A DNA stretch of 64,000 nt from ZC4RG20 sp963702105 (GCA_963702105.1 OY969712.1:3100001-3164000), one strand, 5' to 3'; positions 1-8,014 are shown, counted from the first letter of the stretch. Program-made: numbers and translations. Notes: a model not told the origin generated them from the sequence alone.

Positions 1-223
1 CGGCCAGATACTCGGAACGGTCGATGCTGCCGTCGTGGTTCAAGTCGGCCGCATCGAAGTCGAGTCCCTCTATGGCGGCCGCTTCCTCCCGATCGATGCG
101 GCCGTCCGAGTTCGTGTCTACCTGGTCGAACGGGGGCAGGTCCCTGGCCGCGAACGCGGGTACGATTCCGGCAGCGAGATACCCCACCAGAGAAGCCGAA
201 ACCGCTTCGACGACGCGACGCAT
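1..223 (-). CDS. EF-hand domain secreted protein (3' end beyond window)
   Basis: The gene runs off the left edge, so only the first 74 residues are visible. A signal peptide (about residues 1-26, hydrophobic core GYLAAGIVPAFA) is followed by two calcium-binding EF-hand loops, DTNSDGRIDREE (36-47) and DLNHDGSIDRSE (60-71). Both carry Asp/Asn at the coordinating positions and a Glu at position 12. Calcium binding in the periplasm or outside the cell is expected from the family. The ATG lies only 11 bases downstream of a perfect sigma-54 -12 element, so the transcript may be leaderless. A downstream GTG (codon 13) is a less likely start because it would cut into the signal peptide. Confidence 0.8.
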   Translation of the reverse strand, partial: MRRVVEAVSASLVGYLAAGIVPAFAARDLPPFDQVDTNSDGRIDREEAAAIEGLDFDAADLNHDGSIDRSEYLA

Positions 224-233
224 GCAGGCAGCC

Positions 234-249
234 TGCAAGCGGCATGCCA
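234..249 (-). promoter_or_regulatory. Sigma-54 promoter for the EF-hand gene
   Basis: On the minus strand the sequence is TGGCATG-CCGC-TTGCA, matching the sigma-54 consensus TGGCAYG-N4-TTGCW with the obligatory GG and GC dinucleotides at correct spacing. The predicted start site falls at about 223, on the ATG itself. It is divergent from the promoter at 434-449, and the 184 bp between them could hold shared activator sites. Confidence 0.75.
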
Positions 250-433
250 ACGGGCAAGCGGCCCGCGGGCCAAGCCCACCGCGATCGCGGGCGCCGATTT
301 TGCACACGCCGACAGTTCTTGGTGTCGCGACAGCCTCGATCGCACGGTTCACTCGAGCGGAAGGCCGGCACGACTTCGGGACTTGTGCTCGGGTTGCGGG
401 CCGTCGGCCGAGACGCCCCGCCCCGCACAGCCC

Positions 434-449
434 TGGCATGCTCCTTGCA
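434..449 (+). promoter_or_regulatory. Sigma-54 promoter for the PA3496-family gene
   Basis: TGGCATG-CTCC-TTGCA with exact -24/-12 spacing. The predicted start site near 460 gives a leader of about 60 nt before the ATG at 524. Confidence 0.75.
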
Positions 450-523
450 AATCGGCTCTCCGGGAACACGCACCGTTCGGGTGTCTGGCAAACATAACAA
501 AGACTGCAAGGAGCATTACTTCA

Positions 524-685
524 ATGAACATCGCATACGACGTGGAGTTCGATCTCGACGCTTTCCTGGAGTCGATGGACGATCAGGACCGGCCGGCGTG
601 GCGGCGAATCGAGGACCATATGGAGAAGCGCCGTCTGCGTGACGAGCTCTCGGCTTTCGGCAGCGATCTCGAGGCCGACGACTGA
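524..685 (+). CDS. PA3496-family small protein
   Basis: A 53-residue acidic protein. Its core WRRIEDHMEKRRLRDELSAF (residues 25-44) resembles the short helical motif (RRRIEEMMEERRLRRQL-like) of the PA3496 family, small proteins proposed to have a role in envelope integrity. No signal peptide or membrane segment is visible. The start is set by an AAGGAG ribosome-binding site at 508-513, with the ATG 10 bases further on. The gene has its own sigma-54 promoter and is followed by a strong hairpin, so it is probably monocistronic. Family assignment is from motif memory only. Confidence 0.75.
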   Translation: MNIAYDVEFDLDAFLESMDDQDRPAWRRIEDHMEKRRLRDELSAFGSDLEADD

Positions 686-691
686 GTCGGC

Positions 692-717
692 GGGGGCGGC
701 CGGGACCGGCCGCCCCG
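692..717 (+). terminator. Hairpin terminator after the PA3496-family gene
   Basis: A 9-bp perfect stem GGGGCGGCC/GGCCGCCCC with a 6-nt loop starts 8 bases after the stop codon. No T-tract follows, so intrinsic termination is plausible but not certain. Confidence 0.45.
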
Positions 718-812
718 CTCCCACCTCCCCTCCCGCCCCACCCGTCACGCGCCGCGTTCGATGCCCCGGTCCCGGCCGGGTCGCCGAGGCGACATCGGGT
801 CCGCGAGACGGC

Positions 813-977
813 ATGTTGTATTGGGCACTCATCTTTCTGGGCGCCGCCCTCGTGGCGGGGGTCCTGGCGTTCTCGGGGCTGGTCGGCACGGCGGCCCGCA
901 TCGGCTGGGGGCTTTACGGAGTGGGCCTGGCCATCGTTCTGCTGCGGTTCTTTGCACGCAAGCGTTTCACTTCGTAG
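813..977 (+). CDS. DUF1328 family small membrane protein
   Basis: A 54-residue protein that opens MLYWALIFLGAALVAGVLAF and has a second hydrophobic segment (WGLYGVGLAIVLLRFF), the two-helix pattern of the DUF1328/YtjA inner-membrane family. Length is typical. It ends in a basic tail (ARKRFTS). No strong Shine-Dalgarno is visible. These proteins often sit among stress-induced genes, as here, but their molecular role is unknown. Confidence 0.85.
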   Translation: MLYWALIFLGAALVAGVLAFSGLVGTAARIGWGLYGVGLAIVLLRFFARKRFTS

Positions 978-1016
978 TCGGGAGCCGCTGCGGACGTCAC
1001 GGCGCTCGCCGCTCCG

Positions 1017-1032
1017 TGGCATGGCGCTTGCA
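1017..1032 (+). promoter_or_regulatory. Sigma-54 promoter for the DUF883-like/YqjE/DUF3618 operon
   Basis: TGGCATG-GCGC-TTGCA, exact spacing. The predicted start near 1043 gives a short leader of about 29 nt to the ATG at 1072, which is preceded by AGGGAAGGA. Confidence 0.75.
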
Positions 1033-1071
1033 TTGCAGGCGCCAATGGAATCACAGGGAAGGAATCTAGCC

Positions 1072-1815
1072 ATGTCGACGAATCAAGACGCACAAAGGCG
1101 TTCCAACGAAGCTAGACAAGAGTTCGATCGCACGAAAGGCGAGGCCAGGCAAATGGCCAACGAGGCGGCCGAGACGGTGGAGCGCCGCGGCCGCGAGCAG
1201 CTGACCCGGGTCAAGGAAGAAGCGGCCGACCGTGCGGATCGGGCGGCGGACGCCGTCGAGCAGACCGCCGAGCAGATCTCCGACCGCGGCGACGGGGGCG
1301 AAGCGATCGCGGGCTACGGCCACAGCATGGCCTCGTTCATGCGGCGCATGGCGGGCGGGCTGCGCGAACAGGATCTGGACGAGTTCGCAAGCGAGCTGTC
1401 GGACTACGCGCGCCGCAACCCCGGGATGTTCCTGGCCGGCAGCGTCGCCCTGGGATTCGGCATCTCCCGCTTTCTCAAAGCCTCCGCGTCGCGCTCCGAA
1501 GACGCGCGCTACGATCTCGGTCTCGAGGACGACTACGAGTCCGACGACAGCGACGAGGAATACGATTACGAGGCCGCGCTTCGCCCGTCGCCCTCGCCCG
1601 AAGTCTCCCCCCGAGCCTTGACCGAAAGGTGGCCATCCGACAGCGAGGATCGTGCCGCGACGAGCGCCGCGCCCGGTCCCGACCCCTCGACCTCGATGGG
1701 GCCGTCGCGCGCCGACACGACGAATCCCGCCCCGACCTCGGACTGGGCGCCCGGCGCAAAGCGCCGACCGGACGCGGACCGCAACTTGACGCAAGGAGAT
1801 GAGAACCGTGGTTAG
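1072..1815 (+). CDS. DUF883/ElaB-YqjD-like membrane-anchored stress protein
   Basis: A 247-residue protein. Residues 1-70 are a highly charged helical region rich in Glu, Arg and Ala (coiled-coil like). A segment around 120-140 (RRNPGMFLAGSVALGFGISRFL) matches the C-terminal glycine-patterned membrane helix of ElaB/YqjD/DUF883 proteins. The last 90 residues are acidic then Pro/Ser rich and look disordered. Relatives are inner-membrane proteins of stationary phase that can tether ribosomes; that role is not shown here. First gene of a three-gene operon, overlapping the next gene. Confidence 0.7.
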   Translation: MSTNQDAQRRSNEARQEFDRTKGEARQMANEAAETVERRGREQLTRVKEEAADRADRAADAVEQTAEQISDRGDGGEAIAGYGHSMASFMRRMAGGLREQDLDEFASELSDYARRNPGMFLAGSVALGFGISRFLKASASRSEDARYDLGLEDDYESDDSDEEYDYEAALRPSPSPEVSPRALTERWPSDSEDRAATSAAPGPDPSTSMGPSRADTTNPAPTSDWAPGAKRRPDADRNLTQGDENRG

Positions 1816-2287
1816 ATCTGCCGACGACCGGCCCGAATACGTGGAGCCGACGACGACCGTCGAGGACCTCGAGTACCGCACGCCGCCGCCGAGCGCGCGC
1901 AGCCGGGCGCAGACCTTTACGCTCGTGCGCCGCCTCGCCGACGAGGTCACGACGCTGTTCACCAAAGAGCTCGCGCTGCTCAGGGTCGAGATGCTCTCGG
2001 CCTTGCGCGACATGCGCGCAGGCATCGGCACGCTCGCCGTCGGCGGTGCCGTCGCATTTGCGGGCTTCATGTACCTGTTGCTGGCCGGGATCTTCGCGCT
2101 GACCTTGGTCTGGCCGGCCTGGGCCGCCGCCGGTGCCGTCGGCGGAGCCGCCACGATCGTGGGCCTCATCATGCTCGCGGCCGGCCGCAGCAAGCTCGAA
2201 GCTTCGAATCTCGAACCGCAGCGCACGAAGGAATCGCTGCGCAAGGACCGCAACATGATGGAGAGGAACATCCATGAGCCGCATTAG
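1808..2287 (+). CDS. Phage holin-family / YqjE-like membrane protein
   Basis: A 159-residue protein. A cytoplasmic region with TLVRRLADEVTTLFTKELALLRVEM (about 34-60) precedes two membrane helices (about 75-100 and 105-125) and a basic tail. This is the architecture of the putative holin superfamily III/YqjE family found next to DUF883 and DUF3618 genes. I chose GTG at 1808 because the AAGGAG at 1793-1798 directly abuts an in-frame ATG at 1799, too close to use, and sits 9 nt from the GTG. The start overlaps the end of the upstream gene. Confidence 0.8.
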   Translation: MVRSADDRPEYVEPTTTVEDLEYRTPPPSARSRAQTFTLVRRLADEVTTLFTKELALLRVEMLSALRDMRAGIGTLAVGGAVAFAGFMYLLLAGIFALTLVWPAWAAAGAVGGAATIVGLIMLAAGRSKLEASNLEPQRTKESLRKDRNMMERNIHEPH

Positions 2288-3302
2288 CGATGAGATGCGC
2301 CGCGACGCGCGCAAGAGCCCGGAGGAACTCGAGCACGAGATCGACGCGACGCGGGCGGACCTCGAGCAGACGCTGGAAGCGCTCGAGCGCCGGCTGTCGC
2401 CCGAAGTGCTCCTGAACGAAGCGCTGGGCCGCGTGCGCTCGTACGGCGGCGAGTTCGCGCAGAACCTCGGCGACGACATCCGCGAGCACCCGGTCCCGAT
2501 GCTGCTCGCCTCGGTCGGTATTGCATGGCTCATGACGGCGGAGAATCGCCGGCGCAAGGACGGCGACGGCCATCTGAGCCGCGAGGTGCGCGACGTCGGC
2601 GCGACTGCCGCGCGCCGCGGCCGCGCCATGGCCGATGCCGTCAAGCGCGGCGAGCAAGCGGCCCGCGACGGGATGCGGCGCGGCGAAGAGGCGGCGCGCG
2701 AGGGTATCGCGAGCTCGAGGGAGACTATTTCACGCGGTATCGACAAAGTGCGAGGCGGCGCCCACAGCGCGTCCTCCGCCATGCACGAAGCCGGGGACCG
2801 GATGCACAAAGCCGGGCGACGGGTGCACGACGCCGAGCAACGCACGCGCGACATGGCCGGCTCGGCCCGCCGGCAGCTGCGCCGCGCACGTCATGACGCC
2901 CAGCAGATGCTCGAGGATCAACCGCTGCTCATCGGCGCGTTGGGGCTCGCCGCCGGCGCCATCGCAGGCGCCGCCCTGCCCGCGTCGCGACAGGAAGACG
3001 AGATGCTCGGGCCCATGCGGGACCGTGCCATGGAGCGCGCCGAGGAAGCGGGCAAGGATGCGCTCGCGACAGCCCGTGAGCGCGGCAAGGATGCGCTCGA
3101 GGCGGGGCGGCGCGCGGCATCGCGCGACGGCCGCGACGGTGGGCACAATGGCGGCGGCAGCGCGGAAGCGCGGCACGGCGCGGCCGTGGACGGCGACCGA
3201 GAACCGGGGCCGGGCGGGGAGCGTGAGCCGCGGCGCTCATCCCCCGAACGCCCCGTCGCCGACGAACGCCGCGCCGCCGACGATCTCACGCCCGGTCTGT
3301 AA
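2274..3302 (+). CDS. DUF3618 domain protein
   Basis: A 342-residue protein. The N-terminus SPEELEHEIDATRADLEQTL (about 15-34) is the DUF3618 signature, followed by a hydrophobic stretch near 75-85. A long Ala/Arg/Glu helical region has repeating heptads (GEEAAREG, AGDRMHKAG) and a second short hydrophobic glycine-rich helix (LLIGALGLAAGAIAGAALP, about 222-240). The C-terminus is disordered and charged. Last gene of the operon; its start overlaps the previous stop. DUF883/YqjE/DUF3618 trios are usually stress-induced envelope proteins of unknown mechanism. Confidence 0.85.
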   Translation: MSRISDEMRRDARKSPEELEHEIDATRADLEQTLEALERRLSPEVLLNEALGRVRSYGGEFAQNLGDDIREHPVPMLLASVGIAWLMTAENRRRKDGDGHLSREVRDVGATAARRGRAMADAVKRGEQAARDGMRRGEEAAREGIASSRETISRGIDKVRGGAHSASSAMHEAGDRMHKAGRRVHDAEQRTRDMAGSARRQLRRARHDAQQMLEDQPLLIGALGLAAGAIAGAALPASRQEDEMLGPMRDRAMERAEEAGKDALATARERGKDALEAGRRAASRDGRDGGHNGGGSAEARHGAAVDGDREPGPGGEREPRRSSPERPVADERRAADDLTPGL

Positions 3303-3363
3303 TTCTGTGCGCCCGGGCTTCGCGAGGGCGCCGGTACTGTAGAAAGCAGGCCGGGCGGTCACG

Positions 3364-3391
3364 CCGCGAAGCGGGTTCGCCCGCTTCGCGG
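3364..3391 (+). terminator. 12-bp perfect hairpin after the DUF3618 operon
   Basis: Stem CCGCGAAGCGGG / CCCGCTTCGCGG around a TTCG loop, 61 bases after the stop codon. It is followed by TTCTC rather than a T-run. The right arm is then repeated in tandem (see the repeat at 3380-3438). Confidence 0.5.
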
Positions 3392-3438
3392 TTCTCGGCG
3401 CCCGCTTCGCGGTTCTCGGCGCCCGTTTCGCGGTCCTG
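3380..3438. repeat. 21-bp tandem repeat, about 2.8 copies
   Basis: Unit CCCGCTTCGCGGTTCTCGGCG at 3380-3400 and 3401-3421, then a diverged partial third copy. The first unit is also the right arm of the hairpin at 3364-3391, so the left arm could pair with any of the copies. Confidence 0.8.
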
Positions 3439-3487
3439 GGTCGGGTGGCGCCATTCGGGTCGCGCCTCGTGCGACCGACGCCAGGAC

Positions 3488-3721
3488 TCAAGCGGCCGAG
3501 ACGTCGAAGATTCGCAGGAGCTCGCTACGCGTCTTCCGGGAGGCCTCCGGCAGTTGCAGCTGGTGCGCGAGCGCGCGCAGCTCCTCGATGCTCCAGCTCC
3601 GGTAGTCCGGCCGCCGCGCGGCCGGCTCGGAGCGCGGGCGAGCACGCGCCGCGAGCGGGCGGATAGGCGAATGCTCGGTGCCTTGGCGGGCTTCGCGAAG
3701 GAATAACGCGGATCGCGTCAT
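3488..3721 (-). CDS. Small Rho-N/SAP-like domain protein
   Basis: A 77-residue protein. The first 40 residues are basic and low complexity. The C-terminal half (WSIEELRALAHQLQLPEASRKTRSELLRIFD) has the helix-turn-helix spacing of the Rho N-terminal/SAP-like nucleic-acid-binding fold, where ELRALA...L......RSELL is the hallmark. A clear Shine-Dalgarno (AGGAGA, 7 nt upstream) and a perfect sigma-54 promoter 54 nt upstream support the gene. Nucleic-acid binding is inferred from the fold only. Confidence 0.7.
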   Translation of the reverse strand: MTRSALFLREARQGTEHSPIRPLAARARPRSEPAARRPDYRSWSIEELRALAHQLQLPEASRKTRSELLRIFDVSAA

Positions 3722-3774
3722 GGCTTCTCTCCTGTTCGGGACTTTTTCTTATCCGGCTGGGGACGCCCATGTGA

Positions 3775-3790
3775 GGCAAATTGCGTGCCA
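3775..3790 (-). promoter_or_regulatory. Sigma-54 promoter for the SAP-like gene
   Basis: Minus strand TGGCACG-CAAT-TTGCC. This is the only site in the window with the textbook TGGCACG -24 box; the others have TGGCAT. Confidence 0.8.
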
Positions 3791-4037
3791 GGAACCCAGC
3801 ACGGAAAGGCCCTTTCGACCTACCGGCGGCGCCGACCGAATCCGACCTTCGCGTGCGTGCCAGCGCCGTCGCCAAGGTAGCTATGCCTAAGCATGCTGAC
3901 CCAGCGCGAGCCATCGACGCCTACAAGGCTTTCGATACGCGCCAGCCCGGCTGGATCAAGGTGGAGCTGCGCGCGGAGGGCGCCGCCGAGCAACGGCCAG
4001 CGGCTTGAGCGCAGGGCGCCGGGACCGCCTCGAGCCC

Positions 4038-5228
4038 TCAAGCCGAGGCGTTCCGGTCGGCGTAGAGCGAGAGCCATCGCAGCACATCCTCGCGCCGCAG
4101 CAGGCCGCGCACCTCGCCGTGCTCGACGACGGGAAGCTGGTTGACTTGACGCTCGCTCAACAACGCCAAGGCGTTCGCAGCAGAATCGCCGGGTGCGACG
4201 ACCGCGAGCTCGGCCGCGGGCGTCATGATCTCGCGCACGGCGGTCGCCTCCCATTCGCTTCGCGGCAGTTTGTGCACGTCGCGAAGCGAGACGAGCCCGA
4301 CGAGGCCGCCGCGCTCGACGACGGCAAAGGCGCGTTGCTCGCCGGGCAGGACGTGCCTCTCGACGAGATCGTGTACGCTGATCGTCGGCGCGACCGAATC
4401 CGCGCCGCGTTTCATGAGGCGCGCGACGGGCACGTCGGCCAGCGTTTCGCGAATCAGCAGCTGCCGGTAGCTCTGTGCCGCGGCATTGTTCAGAAACCAG
4501 CCGATGAGCGCGAGCCACAACCCGCTGAAGAGTCCCGTGCCGAACCATGGGACGCGCAGGCCGAGCGCCATGGCGAAGCCTGACGCGATGAGCAGCCAGG
4601 CAATGAGCTGGCCGCAGAATGCGGCCCACTGCGTCGCCCGATGCAGGTTCCCGGTCGCGCCCCAGATGATCGCCCTGAGCACGCGGCCGCCGTCCAGCGG
4701 GAAACCCGGCACCATGTTGAAGATCGCGAGCACGATATTGATGGGGCCGAGCCAGAGCAGCAGCGTGGGCCAGGGACCGAGCGCCGCGGCGACGGCACGC
4801 GCGTCCTCACCGCTGCCGAGGTGCAGCGGTCCCGCGCTGGCCCAGGCGAGGCCGACGAACGCGAAGCCGAGCGCTGCGCTCGTGAGCGGCCCCGCAATGG
4901 CCATGAGCAGCTCGGGCCGCCAGGCCTTCGGCTCCTCGCGCATCTGCGCCATGCCCCCGAACACGAACAGCGTGATGCGCGGGATCTCGATGCCGAAGAG
5001 GCGTCCGACGAGCGCGTGCGACATCTCGTGGACCAGCACGGAGGCGAGAAACAGCACGGCCGCGGCCAAGGCCGTGGCCCATGCCGTGCCCGCCGCCCAA
5101 TCGGGGTGCCAAGCAGGAAACGCGCCGCCGCCGAGGCTCACGGCGACGAGCGCGAAGATGATCAGGAGGCTCCAGTCCAGGTAGACGTCGATGCCTGCGA
5201 GCCGCGCCAGACGGAAGCCGTTCCCCAT
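4038..5228 (-). CDS. Site-2-protease-family M50 zinc metalloprotease with CBS domains
   Basis: A 396-residue multi-pass membrane protein. Residues 67-71 are HEMSH (the zinc-binding HExxH) within a membrane helix. The third ligand motif is in MVPGFPLDGGRVLRA (the NPDG-like LDG element). The C-terminal third holds two CBS modules (DVPVARLMKRGADSVAP... and VREIMTPAAELAVV...), so regulation by an adenine nucleotide is likely. Intramembrane cleavage of a membrane-anchored regulator is the family role; no substrate is evident. It starts 13 nt after the DUF4136 gene with GGAG upstream, so the two are co-transcribed. Confidence 0.9.
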   Translation of the reverse strand: MGNGFRLARLAGIDVYLDWSLLIIFALVAVSLGGGAFPAWHPDWAAGTAWATALAAAVLFLASVLVHEMSHALVGRLFGIEIPRITLFVFGGMAQMREEPKAWRPELLMAIAGPLTSAALGFAFVGLAWASAGPLHLGSGEDARAVAAALGPWPTLLLWLGPINIVLAIFNMVPGFPLDGGRVLRAIIWGATGNLHRATQWAAFCGQLIAWLLIASGFAMALGLRVPWFGTGLFSGLWLALIGWFLNNAAAQSYRQLLIRETLADVPVARLMKRGADSVAPTISVHDLVERHVLPGEQRAFAVVERGGLVGLVSLRDVHKLPRSEWEATAVREIMTPAAELAVVAPGDSAANALALLSERQVNQLPVVEHGEVRGLLRREDVLRWLSLYADRNASA

Positions 5229-5241
5229 GATGCTCCGGCGG

Positions 5242-6021
5242 CTAGCCCGCGCCCCGTTCCTGTGCCTTCCGGCGGCGTTCGCTCTCCCGTCGGTTCGAGG
5301 CGACACCGTTCGCGGCGTCCGTCGCGAGCAGACCGAGCTTGCCGAGCCGCCCGGCGACCTGCCGCGCCACGGAGTCGGCAATGTCGTCGACTTGCACGCC
5401 GTCGAGCGTTTCGGTCTTTGCGGTCCAGATCAAGCGGTTCGGCTTGTTCGCGTACAAGGAGCTTTCCATGACGTAATAGGTCGATTCGGCCCAGTATCCG
5501 GGGGCGGCTGTGACGGCCCTCGACGAGCGCCAGTACCAATAATAGTTCCAGTTCGGGTAATAGTACCAATAGAAAGGATTGCCCCAGATCATCCCGGGCG
5601 GCACGGGGCCGATGTACGGCGTGGGGTTCACGTACTGGTGCCGCTGATTCTCGCCGATGAGCCGAAAGATCAATACTCCGCCCACCTCGGCCTTGCGGAG
5701 ATGCTGCTCCATCTCCTTCTCGCTGTACGTCTGCCCCGGCTCGAGGATCGAGTGGCCGGCGATGGCCTGCACCCCCCTGTTCTTCAGCACCTCGGTTGCT
5801 CGGTTCTCGAATATGCGGCTGTCGGACTCGGTGTCCATGAGCGCGAGCACCGCAACCGGGCCGACCGGCGGGCCGGAATAGCTGTGATCCACCCAGGTCG
5901 ACGCGAATTGCGTGGGTGTGCTGGCGCAGCCCGCCAACGCGAGGACCGCCGCGGCGCCCAGCACGAGGAATCGCCCCTGCCGGTACACCCGCCGGCCGGG
6001 GCTTAGCGAGACCCGCTCCAT
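5242..6021 (-). CDS. DUF4136 lipoprotein
   Basis: A 259-residue protein with a lipoprotein signal peptide ending LALAGC (lipidated Cys32). The body shows the DUF4136-type layout, a leading STWVD and a late ETLDGVQVDDIADSVARQVAGRLGKLGLL. A Tyr/Trp-rich insert (NPFYWYYYPNWNYYWYW) is in the middle. I chose the ATG at 6021 because GGAG lies 6 nt upstream; an ATG 12 bases earlier lacks a spaced Shine-Dalgarno. First gene of an operon with the M50 protease. Confidence 0.8.
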   Translation of the reverse strand: MERVSLSPGRRVYRQGRFLVLGAAAVLALAGCASTPTQFASTWVDHSYSGPPVGPVAVLALMDTESDSRIFENRATEVLKNRGVQAIAGHSILEPGQTYSEKEMEQHLRKAEVGGVLIFRLIGENQRHQYVNPTPYIGPVPPGMIWGNPFYWYYYPNWNYYWYWRSSRAVTAAPGYWAESTYYVMESSLYANKPNRLIWTAKTETLDGVQVDDIADSVARQVAGRLGKLGLLATDAANGVASNRRESERRRKAQERGAG

Positions 6022-6057
6022 GAGTTTCTCCATTCATTAACGACTTTGCGAGACGGC

Positions 6058-6073
6058 TGCAATCTCCATGCCA
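6058..6073 (-). promoter_or_regulatory. Sigma-54 promoter for the DUF4136-M50 operon
   Basis: Minus strand TGGCATG-GAGA-TTGCA. The predicted start near 6047 leaves a leader of about 26 nt. It is divergent from the kinase promoter at 6189-6204, 115 bp away. Confidence 0.75.
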
Positions 6074-6188
6074 CGGTCTGCGCGGCCCCCGTGCGCCCGC
6101 GCGCAAACACTGCAACGTCGAATTCAAAAAATGGCAGCGTTGTGGGTAATCGCGCCGATTGCACTCGCGCGGCGGGGCATTTTCGCCC

Positions 6189-6204
6189 TGGCATGCGACT
6201 TGCA
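6189..6204 (+). promoter_or_regulatory. Sigma-54 promoter for the PAS kinase/FixJ pair
   Basis: TGGCATG-CGAC-TTGCA, exact spacing, about 50 nt upstream of the predicted leader end at the ATG at 6265. Confidence 0.75.
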
Positions 6205-6264
6205 AATGGCTCGACATCGTTGTGTCGTGCGCAACCATTCCTGGGCAGTGGAAGAAAGACCCTC

Positions 6265-7395
6265 ATGCAACAAAGCGTCGCACAGAGTCCTCACCTCATC
6301 GATTCGCTTCAGCGCTACGCGGATCTGTTCACGTTCGCGCCGGTCGGCTACGTCGTGCTCAGAGACGACGGCACCGTCGAAGACCTCAACCGCATGGCCG
6401 CCGGCGTACTCGGCTGGCCGCGAACCTGGGTCGTCGGTCAGCCGTTCGTCCGCTGGGTCGCCGACGCCGATGCGGGAGGCTTCCGCCGCTACTTCGGCGA
6501 GGTCTATGCCGCGGAAGGCCCGGTGACGGGAGAGTTTCGGGTCCGGGACCGCAAGGGCCGGCTCAAGTATCTTCGCTTCGAAAGCGCCGCGATGCTCGCC
6601 CGCGGCGGCGAGCGCCTCTGCCAGGCCGCCGTCTTCAACGTCACCGAGCAGCGCGCGGCCGCGCGGAATGCGAAGGCCCTTCAGGAAGAGCTTGCCCATG
6701 CGGCGCGCCTCAATTCGTGCGGCGAGATGGTCGCGGCGCTCGCCCACGAGCTCAATCAGCCGCTAGGCGCGATCATGCTGTACTGCCGATCCGGCCTCAA
6801 GAGCCTGCGCGCGGACGGGCCCACTCGCGACCGGCTCGAGCCCGCGCTCGAGAAGATTGGGGCGGCGGCGGAGCTGGCTGCAGGAACCATCAAGAGCCTG
6901 CGCAGCTTCCTCGGCAAGGGCGAGCCGGTCGTCGAGAGCGTGGACGTGAACGCCGCGCTCGCCGACGGCGTGCGAATGGCCGCCGCGTACGCCAAGGAGC
7001 GCGGCGGCCGCGTCGAGCTCGAGCTTGCGCCCGATCTGCCGGAATGGCGCGGCAATCGGGTGCACCTGCAGCAGGTGCTTTTGAACCTTTTGCAGAACAG
7101 TCTCGACGCGATGCGGGACGCGCGCTGCGAAGATCCGGTGGTGACCGTCAAGAGCCGGCGTGCCGAAGGCCAGTGCCTGCGCGTAACGGTCGAGGACTGC
7201 GGCCCGGGCATGACGCCGATGCAGCGCCGCAAGGCCCTCGAGCCCTTCTTTACGACCAAGAAGAACGGCATGGGCGTGGGACTGCCGATCAGCCGCTCTC
7301 TGATCGAATCGTACGGCGGCCGTTTGGACGTTGCGTCCGGCGCGGCAGGCGGCGCGGCCGTTTCCTTTACACTGCCCCTCAAACAAGGTGATTGA
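6265..7395 (+). CDS. PAS-domain sensor histidine kinase (FixL/DctB-like)
   Basis: A 376-residue soluble kinase. A PAS domain (about 15-130, LFTFAPVGYVVLRDDGTVEDLN) is followed by a HisKA-type dimerisation helix with LAHELNQPLGAI (phospho-acceptor His161). The HATPase region contains an N-box (LLNLLQNSLDAM), a G1 box (VEDCGPGM), an F-box (FFTTKKNGMGVGL) and a G2 box. No membrane segment, so it senses a cytoplasmic signal; no haem-binding motif is obvious. The stop is 1 nt before the regulator's ATG, a classic two-component pair under one sigma-54 promoter. Confidence 0.9.
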   Translation: MQQSVAQSPHLIDSLQRYADLFTFAPVGYVVLRDDGTVEDLNRMAAGVLGWPRTWVVGQPFVRWVADADAGGFRRYFGEVYAAEGPVTGEFRVRDRKGRLKYLRFESAAMLARGGERLCQAAVFNVTEQRAAARNAKALQEELAHAARLNSCGEMVAALAHELNQPLGAIMLYCRSGLKSLRADGPTRDRLEPALEKIGAAAELAAGTIKSLRSFLGKGEPVVESVDVNAALADGVRMAAAYAKERGGRVELELAPDLPEWRGNRVHLQQVLLNLLQNSLDAMRDARCEDPVVTVKSRRAEGQCLRVTVEDCGPGMTPMQRRKALEPFFTTKKNGMGVGLPISRSLIESYGGRLDVASGAAGGAAVSFTLPLKQGD

Positions 7396-7396
7396 T

Positions 7397-8014
7397 ATGT
7401 CAGCGGTGGCCTACGCAGTAGACGACGACCCGATGTTTCTCGACGCGCTCGCGCTGACCCTCGAAGGCGCCGGCCTCGACGTGAAGGCGTTTCGGTCCGG
7501 CGAAGAATTCCTTCGCGGCGACCGAAGCGATTCGCCGAGCTGTCTCGTGCTCAACGTCGGCCTGCCCGACGTGAGCGGGCTCAAGCTGCAGGAGCTGCTC
7601 GCCGAGCGCAACGACCCGATACCGATCGTGTTCATTACCGGTCACGGCGACGTCTCGACCTCGGTCGCCGCCCTGCGCAACGGCGCCATCGACTTTCTCG
7701 AAAAACCGGTCAGCGACACCGCGCTTCTCAAGAGCGTCGGGGAAGCGCTGGCCTGGGACCGGCGCCGCCGCGAGATCGAGCGTCAGAAGACCAGCGTGAC
7801 GGCCAAGTTTCGCCGGCTTACCGGCCGCGAGCGCCAGGTCATGGCCATGGTCGTCGCCGACAAGTCGAGCAAAGAAATTGCGCGCGAGCTCGGCATCAGC
7901 CCGCGCACGGTCGAGCATCATCGCGCCCACATCATGCGTAAGATGCGCGCGGCCTCGCTCAACGAGCTCATCATCATGGCCGTGATCTGCGGAGTGCGCG
8001 AGCTCAAGATCTGA
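7397..8014 (+). CDS. FixJ/NarL-type response regulator with Asn in place of the phospho-acceptor Asp
   Basis: A 205-residue regulator. The receiver domain (1-120) keeps the acidic triad (DDD 9-11), Thr in FITGHGD and Lys in FLEKPV, but the expected LVLDVxMP reads LVLNVGLP, placing Asn at 53 where the phosphorylated Asp should be (codon aac). The C-terminal LuxR-type helix-turn-helix (LTGRERQVMAMVVADKSSKEIARELGISPRTVEHHRAHI) is intact. The protein should bind DNA but its phosphorylation is doubtful; it may act as a pseudo-receiver or use another route. It partners the kinase immediately upstream. Confidence 0.9.
   Translation: MSAVAYAVDDDPMFLDALALTLEGAGLDVKAFRSGEEFLRGDRSDSPSCLVLNVGLPDVSGLKLQELLAERNDPIPIVFITGHGDVSTSVAALRNGAIDFLEKPVSDTALLKSVGEALAWDRRRREIERQKTSVTAKFRRLTGRERQVMAMVVADKSSKEIARELGISPRTVEHHRAHIMRKMRAASLNELIIMAVICGVRELKI

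Noticed and set aside
3883..4008. 41-codon ORF on the plus strand (MPKHADPARAIDAYKAFDTRQ...)
   Set aside because: A weak Shine-Dalgarno-like AAGGTAG precedes the ATG, but there is no promoter, no recognised family, and the frame also stays open upstream. Not enough to call a gene.
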